A stretch of 64,000 nt of DNA, taken from positions 1,550,001 through 1,614,000 of the forward strand of contig NZ_ADVG01000003.1 in assembly GCF_000178855.1 (NCBI RefSeq). Reading direction: 5' to 3'. The notes below the pieces were generated by a model that worked only from the letters and a program-made list of their open reading frames with translations, searched no databases and was not told the DNA's origin. Made by a program: the position numbers and the translations under genes. Of the stretch, positions 32,819 through 41,794 are shown piece by piece (position 1 is the first letter of the stretch; each line of letters opens with the position of its first letter). The stretch is from Ktedonobacter racemifer DSM 44963 (GTDB lineage: Bacteria; Chloroflexota; Ktedonobacteria; Ktedonobacterales; Ktedonobacteraceae).

Positions 32819-33634
32819 ATGAAGACTACATCGACATCCACACCTTTGTTAAAGAACAAACACGCCGTCATCTTTGGCGCAGGCGGTGCCATAGGTCAGG
32901 CGATGGCCAAAGAGTTCGCGGTCCAGGGGGCCACGGTCTTTCTTTCCGGTCGTACTCTAGGCGCTGTTTCGGAGGTTGCTGCCGACATTCACCAAGACGG
33001 CGGTATCGCCTACGCCGCACAGGTAGACGCCCTTGATGAGCAGGCAGTGAACGCCTATCTCGATCGCGTGGTGCAAGAAGCGGGGAGCATTGATATCCTC
33101 TTGAATATGATGGGTCCACAGGCAAAGGACTATGGCAACTCGACAAGTACCATGGAACTCCCCCTTGGGCAGTTCCTGTTGCCGTTCTCCACCCTGGTTC
33201 CCTCGCAATTCATCACGGCGCGTGCAGCCGCCCGCCATATGGTCCAACAGCAAGGAGGGGTCATCCTGTTTGTCACCGCGATCCCCGGGCGGGGCTTTGC
33301 AAACGCCGCGGCCATTGGCTCGGCCTTTGGGGCCATAGAATCGCTCTTGCGATGTCTGGCCACCGATCTGGGGCGGGCTGGCGTCAGAGTTGTTGGCATT
33401 CGTGCCGGGGCTATGGTGGAGACCAGAACCATCCAGCAATCGGTTGAGAATGCCGTACAGCGGCTGGGGGTCTCGAAAGAGCAAGTCGTGTCGATGTTTG
33501 AACAGCGAACGCTTCTGGGACGCCTGCCGACCGTGGCCGACACGGCACGGCTGGCGGCATATCTTGCCTCGGATGGAGCGCGAACCATCACTGGCGCTAT
33601 TGTGAATGCGTCAAGCGGAAGCGTCATAGATTGA
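32819..33634 (+). CDS. SDR family oxidoreductase
   Basis: 271 aa from the ATG at 32819 (AAAGGA nine bases upstream). Cofactor loop FGAGGAIGQAMAKEF near residue 18; the N-x-x-G strand is altered to NMMGPQ; the YxxxK active site is not obvious (the region reads FVTAIPGRGFANAAAIGSAFGAIES), so it is a divergent or atypical SDR. Typical ending ASDGARTITGAIVNASSG. It precedes a DHA2-type carrier gene by 68 bases, probably in the same operon. Confidence 0.82.
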   Translation: MKTTSTSTPLLKNKHAVIFGAGGAIGQAMAKEFAVQGATVFLSGRTLGAVSEVAADIHQDGGIAYAAQVDALDEQAVNAYLDRVVQEAGSIDILLNMMGPQAKDYGNSTSTMELPLGQFLLPFSTLVPSQFITARAAARHMVQQQGGVILFVTAIPGRGFANAAAIGSAFGAIESLLRCLATDLGRAGVRVVGIRAGAMVETRTIQQSVENAVQRLGVSKEQVVSMFEQRTLLGRLPTVADTARLAAYLASDGARTITGAIVNASSGSVID

Positions 33635-33702
33635 CCTTTTCTCTGCCTCTTCTGTCGCACGACAGCCGTGCGGAGCCTTTGCCTAGAGTGAGGAAGGAAA
33701 AC

Positions 33703-35138
33703 ATGCTACAAGAATCTCACGAAAAAGCCAGACAAATCTGGGTGCTGATACTCGCTTCGCTGGCATCATTTATGGTTGCGCTCGATGCCACGGTCGTCAC
33801 GACTGCGTTGACCACGATTCACCGGGACCTGGGCGTCTCGATCGCGAATCTGGAGTGGACCGTGAACGCCTACACCTTGAGCTTCGCGGTGCTGCTCATT
33901 CTGGCGGCTGCCCTGGGCGACCGCTTCGGGCGGCGGCGCTTGTTCGTCGCTGGCCTCCTGCTGTTTGTCGGAGCGTCTGCTGCCTGCGCGCTCGCTCACA
34001 ACATTGGCTGATTGCCGCCCGCACCATCCAGGGATGCGGAGCCGCGCTGGTGGGACCGCTGGCGCTGACACTGCTGAGCGCGGCCTTCCCGCCACAGCAG
34101 CGGGCGCGGGCGCTGGGAATCTTTGGCAGCATCAGCGGTCTGGCCCTCATCGCCGGTCCGGTTGTGGGAGGAATCATCGCCCAGGGCCTGGCCTGGCAGT
34201 GGATCTTCTGGCTCAACGTGCCCATCGGCCTGCTGGTTGTCGCGCTCGTGCTCAGTCGCGTACAGGAAAGCTTCGGGCCACGCACTTCGCTCGATCTCGG
34301 CGGCCTGCTGAGCATTTCGGGCGCCTCCCTCGGGCTGGTGTGGGGGCTGGTGCGCGGGAACAGCGTCGGCTGGGGCCGCTTTGAGGTCGTCGCAACGCTT
34401 GTGGCTGGTGGGCTGCTCGCCATTGTCTTCGTTGCCTGGGAGCTGCGCGCTCGCGCGCCAATGGTGCCGATGCACTTCTTTCGCTCCCGCGCCTTCTCTG
34501 CGGGCAACGCGGCGACCTTCTTGCAGACCACGTCGTTGATCGGTGTCGTCTTCTTTATGGCCCAGTTTTTTCAAGTTGTGCAGGGCAATGGACCGCAGGG
34601 CGCCGGACTGCGCTTGCTGCCCTTGACCGCGACCCTGTTCGTGGTTGCCCCGCTGACCGGGACTCTCGTCAACCGGATCGGCGAGCAGGTTCTGGTGGCC
34701 GGCGGGTTGCTCCTACAAGCGATCGGGATCGCCTGGATCGGGCTGGTCGCCGCGCCCGGCCTGCCCTATGCGGAGCTCATTGTGCCGCTGATCATCGCCG
34801 GCTGCGGCGCCTCGTTCTCCCTTCCCGCTACGCAGAATGCCGTAATCAACGCGGTGAGAGCAGTCGACATCGGCAAGGCTTCCGGCGCTTTCAGCATGTT
34901 CCGTCAGCTTGGCGGTGCGTTCGGCGTGGCGATCCTGGCGGCGGTGTTTGCCGCGACCGGCAGCCTCGGCTCCGCCCAGGCTTTCAGCAGCGGCTTCGCG
35001 AGCGCGCTGAGCGTCGCCGCTGCCCTCTCGCTGCTGGGAGCGATCACCGGCCTGGTGCTGCCTGGCAGGCAGGTCAAAGCAATGGAGCCAGCGGAGAGTA
35101 AAACAGCCGCTCTGCACGAAGAAGCTCTGAGACTGTAA
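33703..35138 (+). pseudogene. DHA2-type (EmrB/QacA) MFS exporter, frameshifted
   Basis: Start ATG 33703 after AGGAAGG. The first 102 codons give TM1-3 (ILASLASFMVALDATVVTTAL, LEWTVNAYTLSFAVLLIL, GDRFGRRRLFVAG) and then hit TGA at 34009. The protein continues in another frame from about 34012 (LIAARTIQGCGAALVGPLALTLLSAAFPPQQR…) to 35138. Restoring GGCTGGCTGATT from the observed GGCTGATT gives the expected HNIGWLIAARTIQG, so a 4-bp GGCT unit has been lost. Apart from this, the 14-TM protein is complete. Confidence 0.85.
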
Positions 35139-35165
35139 AATCCTCCAGAAAACCGATCTTCATGC

Positions 35166-35486
35166 TTATTGGCCTCCAGCTTCCTCTTCAATGGTGGACG
35201 GGAGGCCAAAAGCTGTGAAACTGGCCACATCCAGGAACACAACGATGCTGCCGATCTGTTCGCCTTCCACCCCCAGGACCCACAGGCTAGAGAGCTGATA
35301 GCCATCTTCCCCAACTTCCCGCCGATAGAGCCCTAAAGTCGGGCAGCCATTGGCGCGCGTTGGCAGCAGCCGCCATTGTTTGTCGGGAGTGAAGATCCGA
35401 AGCTGGAGCAGAATAGCAATATCCGTTCGTCCCTGAACCCAGGCGGGAAGCAGCGGCATGGTCAACCACGCATCCTCTCGCAGCAG
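35166..35486 (-). pseudogene. C-terminal fragment of an ECF sigma factor (SigJ/ECF41-like), cut by IS6
   Basis: The minus strand encodes the SnoaL-like C-terminal domain of SigJ-type sigma factors: LREDAWLTMPLLPAWVQGRTD, RWRLLPTRANGCPTLGLYRRE and a closing FLDVASFTAFGLPSTI. The sigma-2 and sigma-4 domains (about 200 residues) are absent: the frame is interrupted at 35486 by the left end of an IS6-family element, and no 5' part is found beyond it. Confidence 0.75.
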
Positions 35487-36343
35487 GGTATTGTCAAGTT
35501 GATGAAGCTACACACAAAAGCTGAATAGCATGATAGAATACCCTCATGAAAAAGAGCGTCTCATCTTCATCCTACAAAGGGTATCGCTTTCCGCCCGTGA
35601 TTATCAATCATTGCGTGTGGTTGTACTTCCGTTTTCGCTCAGTTTCCGTGATGTCGAAGAACTCATGGCAGAGCGTGGAGTTGTGCTCACCTCCGAAACC
35701 GTCCGTCAGTGGTGCCTCAACTTTGGCCAAATGTATGCCAATGAGCTGAGGCATCGCCGCGCAAAGCCGGGAGACAAGTGGCATCTGGATGAGGTGTTTT
35801 TGACGATCAAGGGCAAAAGACAGTATCTGTGGCGTGCGGTTGATCAACATGGCAACGTGCTCGATATTCTGGTACAGAGTCGACGCAACAAACAAGCGGC
35901 CAAGAAGTTCTTTCGCAAGCTCTTAAAGAGACTCAAGTACGTGCCTCGCGTCATCATCACTGACAAGCTGGCCAGCTATGCTGCAGCTAAGAAGGAAATC
36001 CTGCCCAGCGTCGAGCATCGACAACACAAAGGCCTGAACAATCGAGCTGAGAATTCGCATCAGCCCACCAGACAACGTGAACGAACCATGATCTCCTGGT
36101 CACGCTCAGCGCTTCCTCTCGGCCATTGGCCCCATTTCCGATCATTTCCGACCCCGAAGGCATCATCTCAACGCCTCAGAGTATCGTGCGCTTATACAGG
36201 AACGATTTGAGATCTGGAATGAGGTTACCACCGAAAAATCAGCTGCATAATGGGCCTTTTCTCCAGTTCCCACCTCCTCTTGTTCTCTCAGCAAGCGTTT
36301 TCTCGCTACTTCTCGCTACTTCAAACATTAACTTGACAATACC
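35487..36343 (+). mobile_element. IS6-family element, copy 1
   Basis: 857 bp bounded by GGTATTGTCAAGTT (35487) and its complement ending at 36343. Same length and nearly the same sequence as the inverted copy at 53138-53994. No 8-bp target duplication is found, suggesting flanking rearrangement, in line with the missing 5' half of the sigma gene. Confidence 0.88.
35530..36210 (+). pseudogene. IS6-family transposase, frameshifted near the C-terminus
   Basis: DDE transposase of the IS6/IS26/IS240 type: WHLDEVFLTIKGKRQYLWRAVDQHG (first D), VIITDKLASYAAAKKE (second D), HKGLNNRAENSHQPTRQRERTM (E region). After RTM the +1 frame continues with SPGHAQRFLSAIGPISDHFRPRRHHLNA…EKSAA to a TAA near 36250. 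The expected R-x-F-K between is missing, consistent with an 11-base deletion. The catalytic residues precede the lesion, so partial activity is possible. Confidence 0.8.
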
Positions 36344-36510
36344 TTCTCAGGTCTGTATGGGGTGTGTGACCTGATTGGCGCCGATCTCTCAAGGTGGAAT
36401 GAAGGTTGTTGCAACCATGAGTACTCGAGGGCCTACTTATATCACACCTTGTATTCTTTTGTCGTAAGTGCATTAAAAATACTATTGTGATATTTTTGTT
36501 GTTGATGCTA
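36344..36510. other. Spacer downstream of IS6 copy 1
   Basis: No gene; the last bases lead into the 3' end of an MFS gene on the minus strand. Confidence 0.3.
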
Positions 36511-37749
36511 TCAAATCTTTGCCTTTTCTGAAATGCGTATCGCCTCTGTAGGGAGGTGGGGTTCGATCAGCAAAGTACCCAGGCTGGCCAGCAGAATGAG
36601 TCCGGCTGCGATGGCCCAGGGCAGAGCCGGGTGGATGCTGAAGAGCATGGTGAACATGGTCGGGGCCACAATGTTCGCGATCGCCCAGGAGATCTGAAAG
36701 GCCGCCAGGTAGCGACCGCGCAGAGCCAGTGGACTGGCCTCAGCCGCCAGGGCGTTGGAGGTTGGCGCGTGCATGGCTTCCGCGACCCCCTGGACGCAGG
36801 TGGCAATGATGAGGTAAGGAATGACGATTGCGCGTGGCAGGGGGAGCGCCAGGACATAGAGCAGGCACCACAGCGCCAGGATGAGACCCGCCAGGATAAT
36901 CGTACGCGTGCGGCGCAGCGAGCGCAGATGGCGAATGAGAAATGTCTGCAGCAGCGCGATCAGTGCCATATTCAGTCCCAGGGCGACTCCGGCCACCCAT
37001 ATCGGGGTATGCAAGGTGTCAATGGCGTAGACCGGCAGCCCTAATCCTAGTAGGCTGAGACAGAGAGCGAAGGCGATGTTGGTGACAATCAGCCCCAGGT
37101 AAGGACGGTCTTTGAGCATCAGCCTGTAGCTCCCCGGTAGCTCCCTCTGTTCACTTTCTGTGTGCCGCTCTATCGGCACGAAGAAATAGAGCATTCCGGC
37201 TGCCAGAAAGAAGCTGAGCGCGTTCACCAGCACAATGCTATAATATCCCATTATCCCAAGCGCCGCGATGATCACGCCGGTGAGCGCGGTGCCAATCCCC
37301 ATTCCGACCGTTTGAGAGGTCCCCAGCAGGCCAAACCAGCGGTCCCTCTCTCCCTTTCCCGCCAGGTCGGTTGCCAGCGAAAAGTAAGCAGACCAAAAGA
37401 TGCGCTGTCCAATGTTGACAAAGATGGCCGTGATGACTAGGAGCACCATATTGTTAACCAGCAGGTAGCCGAGAAAGCCCACGCCTTGTAGCAGTTGCGC
37501 AAAGATCACCAGCCGCCGGGCGCCAAAGCGGTCCACCAGCGTACCAGTGATCGGCACTATTGGTATGGTGAAGATGGTCGCGATACTCAGCGCTACACCC
37601 ACCTCGGTGAGCGGTAGCGCGGCAATAACATGGAAATAGAGCAGCGAGAAAGGTGCAAATAAGCCAGTTCCCAATGCATCTATCAGAAGGATAAGTAGAA
37701 AGCTTTTCGCCTCTTTTTTTTGAGGAATACCCAATTGTTGAGCCAGCAT
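36511..37749 (-). CDS. MFS transporter, 12-TM
   Basis: 412 aa with twelve hydrophobic segments; loop 2-3 motif GTLVDRFGARRLVIFAQLL is the canonical A-motif. ATG at 37749, GAAGGAGA upstream. Resembles uncharacterised multidrug/solute exporters. Located between an IS6 copy and a 35-bp inverted repeat; expression is from the minus strand, with no adjacent regulator. Confidence 0.87.
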   Translation of the reverse strand: MLAQQLGIPQKKEAKSFLLILLIDALGTGLFAPFSLLYFHVIAALPLTEVGVALSIATIFTIPIVPITGTLVDRFGARRLVIFAQLLQGVGFLGYLLVNNMVLLVITAIFVNIGQRIFWSAYFSLATDLAGKGERDRWFGLLGTSQTVGMGIGTALTGVIIAALGIMGYYSIVLVNALSFFLAAGMLYFFVPIERHTESEQRELPGSYRLMLKDRPYLGLIVTNIAFALCLSLLGLGLPVYAIDTLHTPIWVAGVALGLNMALIALLQTFLIRHLRSLRRTRTIILAGLILALWCLLYVLALPLPRAIVIPYLIIATCVQGVAEAMHAPTSNALAAEASPLALRGRYLAAFQISWAIANIVAPTMFTMLFSIHPALPWAIAAGLILLASLGTLLIEPHLPTEAIRISEKAKI

Positions 37750-37833
37750 GACACAAAGATCTCCTTCAGAGCAAATCCAGGACCACTTAAAACAAAGAGC
37801 TCAAATATAACAAACTTATCCATATTTAGCAAA

Positions 37834-37910
37834 TGTATTTGGGGTCCCGACATTTCCCCCCCAAATCCTTAGCGGGGATTTGGGGGGGAAATGTCGGGAC
37901 CCCAAATACA
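37834..37910. repeat. Perfect 35-bp inverted repeat, 7-base loop
   Basis: Arms 37834-37868 and 37876-37910, no mismatch; includes a seven-C/seven-G run. It replaces the 5' part of the ABC ATPase gene that should lie here. Confidence 0.75.
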
Positions 37911-37956
37911 CAAGAGCAGGTATACTATCTACCCAACAAACCTAAAGCATCCTCGA

Positions 37957-38181
37957 AGCTTATCTCACGGCATCACCGTCTTCTTGACCACGCAGTACCT
38001 GGACGAGGCGGAGCAGCTTGCTGATCACATTGCCATTCTCCATGAGGGAAAGATTCTCGCCAGCGGCACGCTCACAGAGCTCAAAAAGCGGTTTCCCCCT
38101 GCTCAAAAGGAGTATGTGGAAAAACAACCGACCCTGGAAGAGATCTTTCTGGCCATCATTGGCAAAAAGGAGGCACAGTAA
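37957..38181 (+). pseudogene. C-terminal fragment of a DrrA-like ABC exporter ATPase
   Basis: Open frame containing the H-loop and following region of a drug-exporter ATPase: GITVFLTTQYLDEAEQLADHIAILHEGKILASGTLTELKKRFP. Walker A, signature and Walker B are missing, the upstream sequence being a 35-bp inverted repeat. It ends at 38181, directly before the permease gene (overlap/adjacent ATG at 38182), so it was once drrA of a drrAB operon. Confidence 0.8.
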
Positions 38182-38986
38182 ATGGAAATGATACAGAACC
38201 AAACGATACAGAAACAGGAAACGATACAGAACCACTTTTTCAGCGATATGAGCGTGATGCTCGGTCGTTCCATGCACCATATCTTCCGCAGTATGGACAC
38301 CATCATCACGGTCACGATCACGCCGATTGCGATGATGTTGCTGTTTGTGTATGTGTTCGGTGGCGCCATTCAAACCGGGACAGCGAATTATGTCAATTAC
38401 TTGGTACCTGGGATCTTACTGATTGCGATTGCCAGCGGGATATCCTATACAGCTTACCGTTTGTTTACCGATGTGCAACGGGGGGATCATTGAGCGCTTT
38501 CGCTCCATGCCGATTGCTCCTTCCACCATGCTGTGGGGACACGTGCTGACCTCGCTGGTCTCTAACGCGATTTCGGTGGTAGTCATCATACTCGTCGCAT
38601 TGCTTATGGGCTTTCGTTCGTCGGCGGGCATCCTGTCATGGCTGGCCGTCGTCGGCATCCTCGCGTTGTTTACGCTGGCGTTAACCTGGGTCGCGGTGAT
38701 TCCCGGACTGACCGCCAAATCGATAGACGGCGCAAGCGCCTTTTCGTATCCGATTATCTTCCTGCCCTTTATCAGCTCGGCGTTTGTGCCCACCAGGTCG
38801 ATGCCGCTGGTCGTTAGGGTCTTTGCCGAAAACCAGCCAGTGACTGCGATCGTGGATACCATCCGTGCGCTCCTGGCTGGACAGCCCGTGTCCCAGGAGA
38901 TCTGGGTTGCTCTGGCATGGTGCGTCGGCATTCTGCTGGTGGCCTACATCTTTGCGATGAGGGCCTATCAAAAGCGCGTGTCATGA
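38182..38986 (+). pseudogene. ABC-2 type permease (DrrB-like), frameshifted in a G-run
   Basis: The first frame (38182-38493) gives the N-terminus and two TM segments (ITVTITPIAMMLLFVYVFGG, NYLVPGILLIAIASG) up to LFTDVQRG. The protein then continues in another frame (IIERFRSMPIAPSTMLWGHVLTS…AYQKRVS, to 38986). Six G at 38480-38485, where five would keep the frame, explain the shift. All six TM segments are otherwise intact. Could be a dead gene or a phase-variable tract. Confidence 0.82.
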
Positions 38987-38987
38987 A

Positions 38988-39008
38988 CCCCCGATTTTCA
39001 ATCGGGGG
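38988..39008 (+). terminator. Short hairpin after the ABC permease
   Basis: CCCCCGAT (38988-38995), TTTCA loop, ATCGGGGG (39001-39008), starting at the permease stop codon. Confidence 0.55.
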
Positions 39009-39053
39009 CTTGGAGCCAAGCCGAAAGGCGTAACTTGGCTCTTGAGTACGAAC

Positions 39054-39131
39054 GGACCAGATTACAACGCTAAGCGCTTAGCGTTGTAATCTGGTCCACC
39101 TCTGGGCTACTTTGAGGGCTTAGCGTTGTAA
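39054..39131. repeat. 44-bp perfect palindrome plus a third half-copy
   Basis: Arms 39054-39075 and 39076-39097 without a loop. The arm's inner 14 bases (GCTTAGCGTTGTAA, 39076-39089) recur directly at 39118-39131. Confidence 0.6.
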
Positions 39132-39266
39132 ATTTCTCCCGCGGGCCTAATAGGCCAATTCACGCCAGAAATGGCTTGGTGCTCCCTTCTGTACGCTATG
39201 TGGTGTCAATGGGACCTGGATCGCCAGTGTTGTGAGGAATGATACGATAAAGGAGAGTATGTTGAA

Positions 39267-39454
39267 GAGGAAGGCCCAGGATACGTGTAAAATCGTAACT
39301 ATTCAGAAGAGTGGAGTAAAAGCATTATTTCGTGCAAATGCTGTTATGTTCGCAGCCATATCAAGCTCAAAAGCGAAAGCGCATGCACGATTTGTGTCTT
39401 CTACATGGGTCTTCTGAATAGTTACGATTTTTACAGTGATCCAGGGCCTTCCTC
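39267..39454. mobile_element. Nested inverted-repeat (MITE-like) element
   Basis: Inner arms 39287-39309 and 39411-39434 pair over 23 bases with one inserted base; outer arms 39267-39282 and 39439-39454 pair over 16 bases with one mismatch. About 100 bases of non-coding loop. No ORF. Confidence 0.5.
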
Positions 39455-39490
39455 TTATGCTCAAGGGCAAGCATATCTTAGGCCATTCCA

Positions 39491-39597
39491 GGGCCTTCCA
39501 ATTCTGAGCACATGGGAGAAACATTCCCTTCTCAGGAAAACCTTCGCGCCTACGTGAGCCGAGGCGGATGCTAGAGGAGAATTGGAAAGCCCCGGCC
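39491..39597. repeat. Stem-bounded structured repeat, copy 2
   Basis: Arms 39491-39505 and 39578-39592 pair with one mismatch and enclose a GGGAGAAACATTCCC hairpin. The 31-base motif at 39556-39586 matches that at 22422-22452 with four differences, while the stem sequences differ between the two copies. Confidence 0.5.
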
Positions 39598-39602
39598 ATG
39601 CT

Positions 39603-40253
39603 TCAAAGCTTTGAGGTCACCTCGGCGTGCCCAGCTTCCCGCGCACAATCTGCGGCTGTATGTCCATCATCCTTAGCCAGCGTGGGATCGGCGCCATGTT
39701 GGAGGAGATAGTCTACCAGCGGGGCGTCACCATTCCGGGCGGCTTCCATGAGAGGAGTGAAACCTCTCTCCTGACGGGCATTCACGTTGGCGCCGCGCTC
39801 CACAAGGACGCGGGCAATGGCAAAATGCCCGCCGGCTATTGCGCTATGCAATGGAGTGACCTGCTGGCTATTGCGCGCGATAGCATCCACCTGGGCTCCA
39901 GCGTCCAACAACGTAGATGCCGCAGCGGTGTTGTTGCTAAAAAAGGCCACCAGGTGCAACGCTGTAAAGCCGTCTTGCGAATAGCTGTGGGCTAGCGCCG
40001 GTGCATCGTTCAACAGGTAAAGCAGCCTGCTTTGATCTCCCAACGCCGCCGCGTCGTAAATATCGAGCAGTGGATTGGCAGTGAAAAGGGTTGGGAGGAG
40101 GTCTGTTTTGCCTGTATAATAGGCCCAGAGCACAGGGGATACTCCTGCCTGTGAGCGGGTATTGACCAACTCGGGCTGCTGTGCGAGAAGGGAGCTGAGC
40201 TGTGCGTCATCACCGGCAGCGATAGCCGCAAAAAGATCGTTGAACTGAGACAT
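39603..40253 (-). CDS. Ankyrin-repeat protein
   Basis: 216 aa from the ATG at 40253 (AAAGGAA upstream). Four to five ankyrin units are visible, e.g. DGFTALHLVAFFSNNTAAASTLLDAGAQVDA, QQVTPLHSAIAGGHFAIARVLVERGANVNA and RGFTPLMEAARNGDAPLVDYLLQHGADPTL. A protein-interaction scaffold without a catalytic domain. Divergent from a MarR gene, with the palindrome TTAGCATGGCTAA between them. Confidence 0.92.
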   Translation of the reverse strand: MSQFNDLFAAIAAGDDAQLSSLLAQQPELVNTRSQAGVSPVLWAYYTGKTDLLPTLFTANPLLDIYDAAALGDQSRLLYLLNDAPALAHSYSQDGFTALHLVAFFSNNTAAASTLLDAGAQVDAIARNSQQVTPLHSAIAGGHFAIARVLVERGANVNARQERGFTPLMEAARNGDAPLVDYLLQHGADPTLAKDDGHTAADCAREAGHAEVTSKL

Positions 40254-40276
40254 GAACATTCCTTTCTCTCAAATGC

Positions 40277-40289
40277 TTAGCATGGCTAA
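40277..40289. promoter_or_regulatory. MarR-type operator candidate
   Basis: TTAGC-ATG-GCTAA, a perfect 5+3+5 palindrome in the 61-bp space between the divergent ankyrin and marR starts. Its position allows control of both. Confidence 0.5.
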
Positions 40290-40314
40290 CTAATTTACAA
40301 GGATAGAGTATCAC

Positions 40315-40776
40315 ATGACAGATCAAGATTCAAGTTCTTCTGCGGGCAATCAGGCGGATATCGCCAACCGCCTGCATTCCGTGGCCATTCATCTGCTGCG
40401 GCGTGCGCGTCAGGAGGATTTGTTGACTGGATTAGCGCCAGCGCGTCTCTCGGCGCTCTCGGTAATCGGATTTGGCGGTCCATGTACCGTGACCGACCTA
40501 GCTGAAGCGGAGCAGGTTGCTGTACCTACTATCAGCCGGATCGTCGCGGCTCTGGTCGCGCAGAGGCTGGTTGAACGTCAGGAAAATGCCCATGACCGTC
40601 GCACCATACATCTGGTTGCGACGCCCAAGGGCATGGATGTGCTGCGTGAAGGGCGGCGCAGGCGAACTGCACAACTTGGAACAATGCTTGCTCAGTTTAC
40701 GACTGTCGAACAGGCAACCATCGCTGAAGCGGTCACATTGATGGAACGCATGCTGCACAGCGCGAGCGAGGAATAG
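40315..40776 (+). CDS. MarR family transcriptional regulator
   Basis: 153 aa. Winged helix: LSALSVIGFGGPCTVTDLAEAEQVAVPTISRIVAALVAQRLVERQENAHDRRTIHLVATPKG, with the D-R-R wing signature. Dimerisation helices at both ends. Likely represses itself and the divergent ankyrin gene via the intergenic palindrome. Confidence 0.9.
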   Translation: MTDQDSSSSAGNQADIANRLHSVAIHLLRRARQEDLLTGLAPARLSALSVIGFGGPCTVTDLAEAEQVAVPTISRIVAALVAQRLVERQENAHDRRTIHLVATPKGMDVLREGRRRRTAQLGTMLAQFTTVEQATIAEAVTLMERMLHSASEE

Positions 40777-40869
40777 CCAGCTCATATTCTTCCAAATCTG
40801 TTTCGTCACTGCATGAGTACCTGAGTCTTGGGAACTCTTACCCTATGAGCGCCGCAGACGATGTCTGAG

Positions 40870-40904
40870 TTGAGCTGGTTGTGCAGAACACACAACCAGC
40901 TCAA
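40870..40904. terminator. 14-bp hairpin between convergent genes
   Basis: Arms 40870-40883 and 40891-40904 pair perfectly; AAATTTT follows on the plus side. Sits between marR (+) and an MFS fragment (-), so it may act in both directions. Confidence 0.6.
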
Positions 40905-40908
40905 AATT

Positions 40909-41433
40909 TTATCCCTCTATTTCCGTAGCGGCCTCCAGAGTTTGGTTCTCCAGGGAGGCGCCATCGCTGCGTTGGAGCAGGCGGAAGCCGCGTAGGAAGA
41001 AGAAGAGGATGGGACTCAATAGCAGGCTAGTGGCTGTCAGAGCTGCGCGGATAGAGACGCGCTCGCCTATGTAGCCGATGGCTGGACCTCCGCCGATTTG
41101 ACCCATAGCGTCGATCATGCCTGCCGCCGAGAAGATGGTGGCGCGCACGCGAGAGTCGCTATTCTGCGTGATCCAGGTGTTATAGAGCGGGCGGCTTGCG
41201 GTACGCATGATGCCGACGCCCCATACCGAGAGCAGGGCCAGGTAGAAGTTTCCAGCCAGGGCAAAACTTACCATGCCGAGGATCAGCAACAAATTGATGA
41301 TGGCTAGAGCATGTAACAGTGAGGGGGCGTGGTTCATGTTTAGACGGCGATTGACCAGCTCGGTTGTCGCGATGCCCAGGAGCGAGCCGACCGCGCTTAA
41401 GATGCCGAACCAGAGCACGGGGTTAATCCCCAC
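40909..41433 (-). pseudogene. C-terminal half of an MFS transporter
   Basis: 174 residues covering TM7-12 (e.g. PVLWFGILSAVGSLLGIATTELVNRR, LLHALAIINLLLILGMVSFALAG, ALTATSLLLSPILFFFLRG). The N-terminal six helices are absent; upstream, the frame meets a stop about 60 bases away, and no matching 5' part is found. A deletion remnant. Confidence 0.75.
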
Positions 41434-41794
41434 AAGATCGGAAAGGTGAAGTCCTGCAGGAAATGCACAAGATCTCTGTACTCATTTGTCGCAAGGCGTG
41501 TTCATCCATCGGTTTTCTGTTCCCTGCTTCCTCTTCAAGATGGATGTATTTTACCACCTCTCTTTTACCTGAACATTCCATTTGCAAAACCGTGTGGCAC
41601 ATCCGTTGCGCCTGGCTGTCATGATTGGGTATATGTAAGTTGTAAATCCCAACAATCAGCTCGCTGGTTGTTGGGATGTAAATTTGATAATTAAATGAAT
41701 GCATTGTTAAAAATTTTGACAATTAAATGGGCGGGAGATCCCCATGATCCGTTTTGGGCCATATGTTTTGCCCCTATGATACCAATTGAAAGAT
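41434..41794. other. Spacer with a hairpin
   Basis: No gene. A 14-bp hairpin with one mismatch occupies 41647-41676 (TCCCAACAATCAGC pairing with GCTGGTTGTTGGGA) and is flanked on both sides by TGTAAAT. Confidence 0.4.
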
